In this document: positions 8,135 to 15,236 of the stretch, piece by piece
Position numbering within the stretch: the stretch's first letter is position 1
How the letters are laid out: every line of letters starts with the position of its first letter
The notes under the pieces: generated by a model
Told to the model about the DNA's origin: nothing
Seen by the model: the letters and a program-made list of their open reading frames with translations, nothing else
Databases searched by the model: none
Source: G965267185 sp965267185
GTDB taxonomy: Bacteria; Pseudomonadota; Alphaproteobacteria; UBA6615
DNA: 64,000 bases
Reading direction: 5' to 3'
Assembly (NCBI GenBank): GCA_965267185.1
Contig: OZ253937.1
Span: 1,054,001-1,118,000, forward strand
Position numbers and translations under genes: made by a program

Positions 8135-10162
8135 ATGTTGGAAGCGCTTTGGACCGGGCTGGTCTTGGTCTTTCAATGGCCAGCCGTCGCCTTCCTCCTG
8201 CTGGGCTGTGTCATCGGGCTTTGGATCGGCGCCGTTCCGGGGTTGGGCGGCATCATCGGTCTTGTCCTGCTCCTCCCCTTCACGTTCGGCATGGACCCCG
8301 TTCCGGCCATGGCCTTGCTCATCGGTTTGTGGACGGTCACCGCGACCAGCGACACCATCGCTTCGGTGATGCTGGGCATACCCGGCACAGCCGCCTCGCA
8401 AGCGACCATCCTCGACGGCTACCCGCTCGCGAAGAAAGGCCAAGCGGGCCGCGCCTTCGGTGCCGCGTTCACAGTGTCGGCGTTCGGCGGCGTGTTCGGC
8501 GCCGCCATGCTGGCGATTGCGCTGCCGATTGTCCTACCGGTTATCCTGGCATTCAAATCGCCCGAGCTATTCATGCTCGGCATGCTGGGCTTGACCATGG
8601 TCGGCTCTCTCAGCGGCGCGTCGGTCCTCAAAGGTCTTACCGCCGCAACCCTCGGCTTGATGCTGGGCACAATCGGCTTCGCCGAATCCGAGGCCATCCC
8701 CCGTTACACACTCGGCACGCTTTATCTCACCGACGAGTTGCCCCTTATCCCCGTGGTTCTGGGCCTCTTCGCGATCCCGGAACTTCTGGAACTAGCCGTG
8801 CGCAACGTTTCGATCTCGCGCATCCCCAAGGACCAGGCCGAAGGCGGCGGGATCATGGACGGCGTGCGCGACGCGGTGCGCCATTGGTGGCTGGTCATCC
8901 GGTGCAGCGCCATCGGCACCTATGTGGGCCTCCTGCCCGGTCTCGGCGCCTCGATTGTCGATTGGATCGCCTACGGTCACGCGGTGCAGAGCGCCAAGGA
9001 CAAGTCGCAGTTCGGTCAGGGCGACATCCGCGGCGTGATCGCGCCCGAGGCCGCCAACAACGCCATCAAGGGCGGCGCCCTCATCCCCACACTGGCGCTC
9101 GGCATTCCCGGCAGTCTGGGCACGGCGATTTTGCTGGGCGCGCTGATTATCCAAGGGCTGCGCCCCGGGCCCAACATGCTCGATGCCAACCTGCACATCA
9201 CCTTCAGCCTGGTTTGGATGATCGTCGTGGCCAACATCTTCGCCGCCGGATTCTTGATGGTCGTGAGCAAACAGGTGGCCAAGGTTGCCTTCGTGCCGGG
9301 GCATCTCGTCGTCCCCGGCGTGATCGTGTTCGTGCTCATGGGCGCGTGGCTCGGCGGCGCGTCGATTGGCGACTGGGTGGTCTGTCTGACGATGGGCCTC
9401 GTCGGCTTCGTCATGAAACGCGGCGGTTGGCCCCGGCCGCCGCTGATTCTCGCGCTGATATTGGGGAATATCCTCGAGAACTCATTCCAGATCAGTTCGC
9501 GCATTCATCAAGGACCGGGCTGGCTGCTACGGCCGATCGTTCTGATCATCATCGCGCTGATCGTGCTGACGCTAATATTCGCCGTCTGGAACGTGATCAA
9601 GCAACGGCGGGCGGCCGACAAAAAGGTTGCCGGTGAAGGATCGGAACGCAATCCGGCGATCTCGCTGCCCTTTGCCGCGATCCTGTTGATCATGTTTGCG
9701 TGGATGGCGCTTGAATCGCTGCAGTGGCCGGCCGAAGTGAAACAGTTCCCCCTCGCCGTGGCGCTTCCCGCCACCGTGCTTGCGGCTTTATGTCTAATTA
9801 CCGATTCCAAAAGCCTGATAGCACGGCGCCGAGACGCGGGCTCTCTCCAATCGGACCGTCCATCGTTGCTCGGTAATGAGGAATTCTACAAAGCCAGCCA
9901 ATTTTTCGGATATCTGATCTGTATCCTGTTGTTGACGTTGGTGGTCGGCCAGAAGATCGCCCTGCCCTTGTTCATTGCCATCTACCTGTGGCGATGGGGG
10001 GCATATGGCTGGCGAATATCGCTGGGATACGCGCTGGCCGCATGGGCTTTCATCGTCGTATTCTACGACAAGCTGCTGCACCTGGTGTTCCATCCGTTCT
10101 GGCTCGCGCCGCCGTTGCGGGCCGTCCTGCCCGATTGGTTTCCCATCTGGGTGGTTCTGTAG
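8135..10162 (+). CDS. tctA: Tripartite tricarboxylate transporter permease, TctA-TctB fusion
   Basis: 675 residues. Residues 1 to about 500 are the large TctA permease: about twelve membrane segments, with GAVPGLGGIIGLVLLLPFTF near 28, IPGTAASQATILDGYPLAKK near 90 and GLLPGLGASIVDWIAYGHAV near 265, and the nearby PEAANNA. After a charged linker (about 490-505, KQRRAADKKVAGEGSERN) comes a TctB-like domain of about 160 residues with four hydrophobic segments, normally encoded by a separate small gene. TTT systems import carboxylates with a periplasmic TctC/Bug protein and the ion gradient. The cognate binding protein is most likely the divergent gene at 10.7-11.8 kb. The substrate is unknown. 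Confidence 0.92.
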   Translation: MLEALWTGLVLVFQWPAVAFLLLGCVIGLWIGAVPGLGGIIGLVLLLPFTFGMDPVPAMALLIGLWTVTATSDTIASVMLGIPGTAASQATILDGYPLAKKGQAGRAFGAAFTVSAFGGVFGAAMLAIALPIVLPVILAFKSPELFMLGMLGLTMVGSLSGASVLKGLTAATLGLMLGTIGFAESEAIPRYTLGTLYLTDELPLIPVVLGLFAIPELLELAVRNVSISRIPKDQAEGGGIMDGVRDAVRHWWLVIRCSAIGTYVGLLPGLGASIVDWIAYGHAVQSAKDKSQFGQGDIRGVIAPEAANNAIKGGALIPTLALGIPGSLGTAILLGALIIQGLRPGPNMLDANLHITFSLVWMIVVANIFAAGFLMVVSKQVAKVAFVPGHLVVPGVIVFVLMGAWLGGASIGDWVVCLTMGLVGFVMKRGGWPRPPLILALILGNILENSFQISSRIHQGPGWLLRPIVLIIIALIVLTLIFAVWNVIKQRRAADKKVAGEGSERNPAISLPFAAILLIMFAWMALESLQWPAEVKQFPLAVALPATVLAALCLITDSKSLIARRRDAGSLQSDRPSLLGNEEFYKASQFFGYLICILLLTLVVGQKIALPLFIAIYLWRWGAYGWRISLGYALAAWAFIVVFYDKLLHLVFHPFWLAPPLRAVLPDWFPIWVVL

Positions 10163-10216
10163 AGGAGCCGGCCGCCCGTCCCTGTCATCCACTAGCCCGA
10201 CCCGAGGAGATGTCCC

Positions 10217-10603
10217 ATGCCGAGATTTTTCAACCCGTCGACCATTCGCGAGCCGTTCAACCCTTATAGCCACGGTGCCGAGGTTCAAGCCGGCAGCCGA
10301 TTGATTTATCTGGCGGGTCAAGCCGGCGTCGCCCCCGACGGCACCATCCCCGAAGATTTCGAAACCCAGACCGAATACACCTACCGCAATATTGAAGCGA
10401 TCTTGAACGATGCCGGCATGGGGCTGGAGAACATCATCAAGGCGACGACGTTTATTCTCGACCCCGACAACCTGCCGAAAATGCGCGAAGTGCGGAAGAG
10501 AATACTCGGCGATCACAGCCCCGCGCATACGCTGCTTTGCGTCAGCCGTCTCGCCTATCCGGAGTTTCAGATCGAAGTGGAATGTGTCGCGGCGGAGGAT
10601 TAA
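10217..10603 (+). CDS. RidA-fold protein lacking the canonical active-site arginine
   Basis: 128 residues of the RidA/YjgF/UK114 family: NPYSHGAEVQAGSRLIYLAG at the start, YRNIEAILNDAG and IIKATTFILD in the middle, and FQIEVECVA at the end. Classical RidA enzymes hydrolyse 2-imino or 2-amino acrylate intermediates with an arginine in the sequence PAR. The aligned position here reads PAHT (codon CAT), so that arginine is a histidine. Canonical imine deaminase activity is doubtful, and a divergent Rid subgroup acting on a pathway-specific substrate is more likely (inference). It follows tctAB by 54 bases on the same strand with a good ribosome site (GAGGAG). Confidence 0.88.
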   Translation: MPRFFNPSTIREPFNPYSHGAEVQAGSRLIYLAGQAGVAPDGTIPEDFETQTEYTYRNIEAILNDAGMGLENIIKATTFILDPDNLPKMREVRKRILGDHSPAHTLLCVSRLAYPEFQIEVECVAAED

Positions 10604-10626
10604 GCCGGTCCGGCCAAATTCCCCCC

Positions 10627-10664
10627 AAAAAAAAGTGACCCCGTACCGCTAGCGAGGTACGGGG
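10627..10664 (-). terminator. Rho-independent terminator of the Bug gene
   Basis: Read on the minus strand: stem CCCCGTACC (10664-10656) with GGTACGGGG (10647-10639), an 8-base loop, then a run of eight T (10634-10627) four bases past the stem. It lies 26 bases beyond the Bug gene stop. There is no T run on the plus strand, so it does not serve the RidA gene. Confidence 0.85.
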
Positions 10665-10689
10665 CCGAGCAAATACGAAGGAGACGTGG

Positions 10690-11784
10690 TTATTTCTTCC
10701 GGTGCTGGGCAACCTTGGCCTTAATAAAATCGAGGTCGTCCGACGAAATATTGGCCGTTGCACCGAGAATCTGTTCCGCCCGCTCATGCCCAACGGGCCG
10801 CGGCACATAAGTCAGAACCTTTTTGGCATCTTCCTTGAACGCATCGTTGGTAAACGCGGGCATGAAAGCCTTGCGGATGGCCGCAATCGCCTCTTCGTTC
10901 ATCCCTGGCGGTCCCAGGAAGACGTGCTGCATCGTCTGGTCCACCTCGATCAACGCTTTGATTGCGTCCCAAGCCGGGCCTGACGGCGGCGTTCCCTTGA
11001 TTTGCTGATGAAGCTCGGGAAGCGAAGGAACGTCCGGCACAATGTTGCTTTTAACCAGCTTACCGTCTGCACCCAGCTCGGGGATGCTGAACAGCGGAAT
11101 CGCATTCCCTTTGTCGACCAACTGCGGCACGACACGGTTGCGGTAGGCATGCGCCGCGTCGGTCGCGACATTGATTTCACCGTTGATGATTGCCGCACGA
11201 ATTTTTCCGCTGCCCCGGTAGCCCGGAACGAAGGTGTAGTCGGCGCCGATCAGATCGAGCCCGATCATGCTGATCAACATCCGCGCCTGAACAGCGGACA
11301 AGCCGCCATAGATCAAGCCCTTGGCTTTCGAGATATCGGCCGGCTGCTTGAGGCCGCCGGGCGCGGTGTCGCTGCGCGCGTAGATCACCAGCGCAGCCAC
11401 CTGAATGCCGCCGAGGACGTTAAAATCGGTGTATTTGAAATTGACACCCGGCAACTGAAGAAGTTCGCCGATCGGCGAGCGCGGTCCGTAGTAGATGGTC
11501 GTGCCATCTTTCGGCGCTTTGGACAAAACGAAATTATGCGCCTTCATCAATGCCGCGCCGGGCATGTGCTGCACCACGAGGGTGGGATTGCCCTCGATGT
11601 GTTTTTCCAGATGCTCGCTGAGAAGCCGGCCAACGGTCGCGCCTCCCGACGACGGGCCGAGGCCCATAATCACGTTGATTGTCTTGCCTTCGTAATACTG
11701 AGCATTCGCCGGCGCGCTGCCAGCCATCATGGCGACGGCGGCGACACCCGCAGCCATAAAAGAGATGATCGATTTTCTTTTCAT
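10690..11784 (-). CDS. Bug/TctC-family periplasmic substrate-binding protein
   Basis: 364 residues with a signal peptide (MKRKS, hydrophobic core, cleavage likely after APANA before QYYEG). The body has the Bug/TctC pattern: YYEGKTINVIMGLGPSSGGA, the VVQHMPGAALMKAHNFV region after strand one, and the GLSAVQAR and VPGYRGSGKIRAAIINGEI segments that cap the carboxylate site. It should capture a carboxylate in the periplasm and hand it to the TctA-TctB permease encoded opposite. It is divergent from iclR, with operator-like palindromes and a promoter between them, and has its own terminator downstream. Confidence 0.9.
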   Translation of the reverse strand: MKRKSIISFMAAGVAAVAMMAGSAPANAQYYEGKTINVIMGLGPSSGGATVGRLLSEHLEKHIEGNPTLVVQHMPGAALMKAHNFVLSKAPKDGTTIYYGPRSPIGELLQLPGVNFKYTDFNVLGGIQVAALVIYARSDTAPGGLKQPADISKAKGLIYGGLSAVQARMLISMIGLDLIGADYTFVPGYRGSGKIRAAIINGEINVATDAAHAYRNRVVPQLVDKGNAIPLFSIPELGADGKLVKSNIVPDVPSLPELHQQIKGTPPSGPAWDAIKALIEVDQTMQHVFLGPPGMNEEAIAAIRKAFMPAFTNDAFKEDAKKVLTYVPRPVGHERAEQILGATANISSDDLDFIKAKVAQHRKK

Positions 11785-11813
11785 CCGATTGCCTCCCTTG
11801 AAACTTTGCCCGA

Positions 11814-11842
11814 AGACTACGACAAGCCAATCGGTTTAACAA
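11814..11842 (-). promoter_or_regulatory. Putative promoter of the Bug gene
   Basis: On the minus strand TTGTTA (11842-11837) and TAGTCT (11819-11814) are separated by 17 bases, ending 29 bases before the Bug start codon. The same hexamer pair with the same spacing occurs before the GST gene (12725-12753). Confidence 0.5.
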
Positions 11843-11879
11843 TATAAGTTATTGGTTCAATTATTAAACCAATGCTATT
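11816..11879. repeat. 64-bp inverted duplicate regulatory block, copy A
   Basis: The reverse complement of this block aligns without gaps to 12688-12751 at 51 of 64 positions. The 29 bases 11816-11844 are a perfect inverted match to 12723-12751. The block holds the palindrome at 11854-11870, a half-matching site starting at 11833 (21 bp away, two helical turns) and the Bug promoter. Confidence 0.85.
11854..11870. promoter_or_regulatory. Putative IclR operator, copy 2 (Bug-iclR intergenic)
   Basis: GGTTCAATTATTAAACC is a near-perfect palindrome. On the plus strand it falls between a possible iclR -35 (TTGGTT, 11852-11857) and -10 (TATTAA, 11876-11881), so binding here could repress iclR itself while controlling the divergent Bug gene. 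Confidence 0.6.
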
Positions 11880-11917
11880 AAGATGGGTCATCGAATTCGA
11901 GTGGAGACCAGAACCAA

Positions 11918-12691
11918 ATGAGCAAGGATTATGTTCGCTCCAATCGTTCCGTCGAAAGAGCGGTCGGATTGTTGTTATTGGTTTGCCAGAGCAAATCCCC
12001 ATTGGGATTGACGGAGATTAGCCGCGAGGCCGGTCTCGATAAAGCAACCACGCTGCGATTGCTGTCTTCGTTGACCAATCTGAATTTTCTGCAGCAGGAT
12101 CCGGAAACGCGCCGCTACTCGCGCGGCGCCGGCCTTTACAGCCTTTGGCCCGACGAAGTGAGCCGCATGGCGCGGCCCTATCTGGAAACATTGACGAGCG
12201 TTAGCGAAGAGACGGCCTGCCTCATCATGCCGCGCGGCGATGCGGCGAGAATTTGCGTCGACGCGGTTCACCCCGACCGCGACCTGCGGGTCGTCGCGCC
12301 AATCGGTAAGATCCAGCCGATCTACGGCGGCGCCTCCGGTGCCGTGTTGTTAGCTTTTCGGCCGGAAGCGGAAGCCTCACGGATACTCGACGGCGTCGAG
12401 TTGGAGGCTTTGACCGATAAGACGCTTACAAACAAGAAGAGTTTTCTGTCCCGTCTTTCCGACGTCCGAGAGCAAGGCTACGCGCTGCTGCGCGGCGAAG
12501 TCGAGACGGGTACATCGGCGATCGCCGCGCCCGTTTTGGATAACCGCGGCTTGGTTGTCGCATCCGTCGTCTTACGTGGGCCCGATGTTCGGATGACCGA
12601 CGCGTTCATGGACGAGATGGTGCCTCATGTTTTGCGCGCCAGCGCGGATGTAAGCGCCGACTTGGCAATGACCTCGGTATCGCCGGGTTAG
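11918..12691 (+). CDS. IclR-family transcriptional regulator
   Basis: 257 residues. Residues about 8-65 form the winged helix-turn-helix (RSVERAVGLLLL, LTEISREAGLDKATTLRLL as the recognition helix). Residues about 85-250 are the IclR effector domain, with GAVLLAFRP, GYALLRGEVETGTSAIAAPV and VVASVVLRGP. IclR proteins bind palindromic sites near their own promoter and respond to small carboxylates or aromatics, which fits a tricarboxylate-transporter-type locus. It is divergent from the Bug gene and followed by a GST gene. The inverted duplicate blocks on both sides of this gene make it the obvious regulator of the whole locus (inference). Confidence 0.92.
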   Translation: MSKDYVRSNRSVERAVGLLLLVCQSKSPLGLTEISREAGLDKATTLRLLSSLTNLNFLQQDPETRRYSRGAGLYSLWPDEVSRMARPYLETLTSVSEETACLIMPRGDAARICVDAVHPDRDLRVVAPIGKIQPIYGGASGAVLLAFRPEAEASRILDGVELEALTDKTLTNKKSFLSRLSDVREQGYALLRGEVETGTSAIAAPVLDNRGLVVASVVLRGPDVRMTDAFMDEMVPHVLRASADVSADLAMTSVSPG

Positions 12692-12751
12692 CCAATGGTT
12701 TAATTGTTGAACCAGTCGATTTTATTGTTAAACCGATTGGCTTGTCGTAGT
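12688..12751. repeat. 64-bp inverted duplicate regulatory block, copy B
   Basis: Inverted counterpart of 11816-11879 (51 of 64 identical; 12723-12751 perfect). It begins at the last codons of iclR and contains the palindrome at 12697-12713, a weaker site (12718-12734) offset by the same 21 bp as in copy A, and the hexamer pair proposed as the GST promoter. Confidence 0.85.
12697..12713. promoter_or_regulatory. Putative IclR operator, copy 3 (before GST gene)
   Basis: GGTTTAATTGTTGAACC, a 17-bp palindrome with arms GGTTTAA/TTGAACC differing by one pair. It starts six bases after the iclR stop. Confidence 0.6.
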
Positions 12752-12753
12752 GT
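12725..12753 (+). promoter_or_regulatory. Putative promoter of the GST gene
   Basis: TTGTTA (12725-12730), 17-base spacer, TAGTGT (12748-12753). It is duplicated, inverted, before the Bug gene. A real promoter here would let the GST gene be expressed separately from iclR. Confidence 0.5.
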
Positions 12754-12801
12754 CGGCTCATGCCCCGAGGTTGTCGGAGAACAATCCGCGGCACAGGTTT
12801 T

Positions 12802-12807
12802 GGAGAG
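12802..12807 (+). promoter_or_regulatory. Ribosome-binding site deciding the GST start
   Basis: GGAGAG eight bases before the ATG at 12816. It supports that start over an upstream in-frame GTG at 12750, which lies in the promoter/operator block. Confidence 0.75.
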
Positions 12808-12815
12808 TTATTGAA

Positions 12816-13613
12816 ATGCTCGAGCTTTATCATTTTGACCGGTCGACCGCCGCGCAGAAGGTACGCCTTTCATTGGCCGAAAAAGGGCTCGAGTGGGAGA
12901 GCCATCACATCGAAACCAGCCTCGACAAGCGCGACCAGCACGATCCCGAGTATCTTAAATTGAACCCGCGCGGTGTCGTGCCCACGCTCGTCCACGATGG
13001 CCGGGTGGTTCGCGAGTCCAATGTTATTCTCGAGTACCTAGAGGATGTATTTCCCGAACACCCTTTGCGCCCCGATGACCCGTTCGAGCGGGCGGAAATG
13101 CGTTTGTGGACGCGGCGCGTCGACGATGGCCTGCACATCGATAGCCGCACCCTCGGCCAATGCATCGCCATGCGCTACCGGTTCCTGGAAGCCGATCCGG
13201 CGGTGGTGGAAAAGCACTATCGTCAAATGCCCGAGGCCGTCCGGCGCGACAACGACCTGATCAACAACGAACTCGGCGTAGAGTCGCCCCTGCTCCCTTC
13301 AGCGATTGCGACCTTCAAGCACTTGTTTGAAGAAATCGATCAAACCCTGGCCGACCGGGATTGGCTGGTCGGGAACATGTTCTCGCTGGCCGACATCTCG
13401 ATGGTGGTCTACGTCAACCGCCTTACCTCGTTTCAGATGGCGCCGTTATGGGACGACCTTGCCGCCCTGCGAAGTTGGAACGAGCGCATCGCCGCCCGGC
13501 CGTCCTATATCGCCGCCGTAACCGAATGGGGCGATACGACGTCGCAGAAGCGTATCGAATTGGGCCAGCAAGCGTTTCCAAAGGTGAAGTCGCTCTGGGA
13601 CGCGGTTGAGTGA
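12816..13613 (+). CDS. Glutathione S-transferase family protein
   Basis: 265 residues. The N-terminal thioredoxin-like domain (about 1-80) has LYHFDRSTAAQKVRLSLAEK, NPRGVVPTLVHDG with the cis-proline, and RESNVILEYLE, where Glu-Ser contacts the glutathione gamma-glutamyl group in this family. The C-terminal helical domain contains LADRDWLVGNMFSLADI with the conserved N-capping Asp. GSTs in catabolic clusters can open rings, remove halides or isomerise cis double bonds. Its promoter shares the duplicated operator block with the Bug gene, so a role in processing the imported carboxylate is plausible but unproven. Confidence 0.88.
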   Translation: MLELYHFDRSTAAQKVRLSLAEKGLEWESHHIETSLDKRDQHDPEYLKLNPRGVVPTLVHDGRVVRESNVILEYLEDVFPEHPLRPDDPFERAEMRLWTRRVDDGLHIDSRTLGQCIAMRYRFLEADPAVVEKHYRQMPEAVRRDNDLINNELGVESPLLPSAIATFKHLFEEIDQTLADRDWLVGNMFSLADISMVVYVNRLTSFQMAPLWDDLAALRSWNERIAARPSYIAAVTEWGDTTSQKRIELGQQAFPKVKSLWDAVE

Positions 13614-13621
13614 CGCAACGC

Positions 13622-13650
13622 AAAAGCCCCGCCGAAGCGGGGCTTTTTTC
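13622..13650. terminator. Bidirectional rho-independent terminator
   Basis: AAAAGCCCCGC (13622-13632) pairs with GCGGGGCTTTT (13637-13647), with a CGAA loop and six T to 13649. It ends the GST gene on the plus strand and, with A4 becoming T4, the convergent S74-type gene on the minus strand. Confidence 0.9.
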
Positions 13651-13668
13651 GGGTATTTCAGATGAGCT

Positions 13669-14103
13669 TTATGCCGCAACGGCAAGTGTGGCGTTCGCTG
13701 ATTCCGACCATTCCTCCCATGTCATCATCTGCAAGCCGAGCTGGCCGTAGTCGACAGCAAGGTAACCGGTCGAACTGCGCACTACGGCATCTGGCATAAC
13801 CTGCTCCACCTCCTGCGCCATGACGCCGACATACACCTGGTCGCTCCACTGATAGCGGTAGCGATAGACGCCCAGCCCGTTGTCGAGACGTGACAGCAGC
13901 GCGATGTCTCGCTTCAGGCGGATGTCGGATATGTCGCAACCACCATAGATCTGCGCTTGCGCCTTGTTGGGTTTAGCCGATAACAGGAGCGCTACCGCAG
14001 CCGGCGCAGTAGCGCCGATCGTCGCCGTCTTTTTCAGAAAATCGCGCCGCGCTGCGGCTTCTTCATCTAAAACGCCGGTGTCCGGCCGCTTATCTTCCGT
14101 CAT
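13669..14103 (-). CDS. Small Tat-exported S74 chaperone-domain-like protein, copy 1
   Basis: 144 residues. Arg19-Arg20 in ARRDFLKK, a hydrophobic segment and AQA at 48-50 form a twin-arginine signal. Only eight residues later begins a segment like the Peptidase_S74 intramolecular chaperone domain of phage tail spikes and endosialidases: Ser59-Asp60 in SDIRLKRDI, an aromatic RYRYQWSDQ and YVGVMAQEVEQVMPDAV. In phage proteins this domain trimerises the stem and then cleaves itself off before the Ser. Here no stem precedes it, so its purpose is unclear. It is the downstream member of a tandem pair with the gene at 14156-14593, about four fifths identical. A domain of the same fold but another role is possible. 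Confidence 0.8.
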   Translation of the reverse strand: MTEDKRPDTGVLDEEAAARRDFLKKTATIGATAPAAVALLLSAKPNKAQAQIYGGCDISDIRLKRDIALLSRLDNGLGVYRYRYQWSDQVYVGVMAQEVEQVMPDAVVRSSTGYLAVDYGQLGLQMMTWEEWSESANATLAVAA

Positions 14104-14155
14104 GATATCTCACCCCATTAAGTTCGCGCTTGGTTTTATATGTACTCGGCGATTG

Positions 14156-14593
14156 CTATGCTGCAACAGCAAGTGTGGCGTTTGCTGACCCCGACCATTC
14201 CTGCCATGTCATGAGTTGCAAGCCGAGTTGCCGGTAATCGACGCTCAAAAAGCCGGTCGCGGTGCGCGCAACGGCGCTCGGTATGACCTTTTGAACTTCT
14301 TGCGCCATGACCCCGACATAGACCTGATCGCTCCACTGATAGCGGTAGCGATAGAGACCGAGGCCGTTATCGAGCCGCGACACCAGCGCGATGTCCCGCT
14401 TTAGGCGGCGGTCCGATGGGGTAGCACATCCGCCATAGATCTGCGCTTGCGCCTTATCGGGTTTAGCCGCCAGCAGAAGCGCGACCGCAGCAGGGGCGGT
14501 GGCACCGATCGTCGCCGTCTTTTTTAGAAAGTCGCGCCGCGCTTCGGCTTCTTTGTCTAAAGCGCCGGTTTCGGGCTTTTTGCTTTCCGACAT
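14156..14593 (-). CDS. Small Tat-exported S74 chaperone-domain-like protein, copy 2
   Basis: 145 residues, same layout as the gene 52 bases downstream: twin arginines at 19-20, AQA before QIYGGC, then Ser60-Asp61 in SDRRLKRDI and YVGVMAQEVQKVIPSAV. Both copies end with the same NATLAVAA. Cys56 after the signal site is shared. I took the third of three consecutive possible starts (GTG ATG ATG) because GGGAGG lies six bases before it; using the first adds two Met. The tandem arrangement and close identity indicate a recent local duplication. Function unknown. Confidence 0.8.
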   Translation of the reverse strand: MSESKKPETGALDKEAEARRDFLKKTATIGATAPAAVALLLAAKPDKAQAQIYGGCATPSDRRLKRDIALVSRLDNGLGLYRYRYQWSDQVYVGVMAQEVQKVIPSAVARTATGFLSVDYRQLGLQLMTWQEWSGSANATLAVAA

Positions 14594-14739
14594 CATCACC
14601 CTCCCATCAAATTTATAGTTGCGGCCACTGCAGCACAGTCAAAACGCGGTAGCAAGGCGTTCGGCCAGCCACACATCGTATTGATGCTAAATAACGGTAA
14701 ATTACTGCAAGAACGGAACTTGAGATTGGCCGAAAGCCG

Positions 14740-15216
14740 CTAATCCGATCCTGCTGGCCCGTAAAGCGCCGTGGCGCGGCGCTCGAACGCGGCGACCATA
14801 CGGCTCACCGCTTCGTGGAACAGTGCGCCGACGATCTTCTGCAGCAGTCGCGAGCGAAACTCGAAATCGACGAAAAAATCGATCTCGCAGCCGCCATCGT
14901 CAGCCGGTAGGAACACCCAGTGGTTCTGCAGATATCTGAGCGGGCCCTCGACATATTCCACGTCGATACGCCCGCCAGCGCCGTTTTCGTCCGGCGGATG
15001 CAGCGTGACCTTGGAGCGGACCCGTTCGCGGAACATCTTGAAGCCGATCACCATATCGGCGGTGACCAACTCGCCGTCTTCCAGCGGTTCATAGGAACAA
15101 TTACGCGCCGCGATACACCACGGCAAAAAGTCGGGATACTTCTCTATATCGGCGACGAGATCGTAGAGCTGGCTCGGGCTGTGCGGGACAACCCTGATTT
15201 CTTTATGGGTTGGCAC
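14740..15216 (-). CDS. COQ10/RatA-like START-domain protein
   Basis: 158 residues forming a single SRPBCC (START-like) domain: RVVPHSPSQLYDLVADIEKY, PDFLPWC, and the C-terminal helix LFHEAVSRMVAAFERRA. This is the COQ10 group, which binds ubiquinone and supports respiratory function; the same fold in E. coli is annotated RatA. The start is a GTG at 15216. It is the last gene of the pdh-lpd-lipA strand run, 20 bases after lipA. Ubiquinone binding is from family knowledge, not visible directly. Confidence 0.86.
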   Translation of the reverse strand: MPTHKEIRVVPHSPSQLYDLVADIEKYPDFLPWCIAARNCSYEPLEDGELVTADMVIGFKMFRERVRSKVTLHPPDENGAGGRIDVEYVEGPLRYLQNHWVFLPADDGGCEIDFFVDFEFRSRLLQKIVGALFHEAVSRMVAAFERRATALYGPAGSD

Positions 15217-15236
15217 GCTTGGACTGCTATCGGTTC

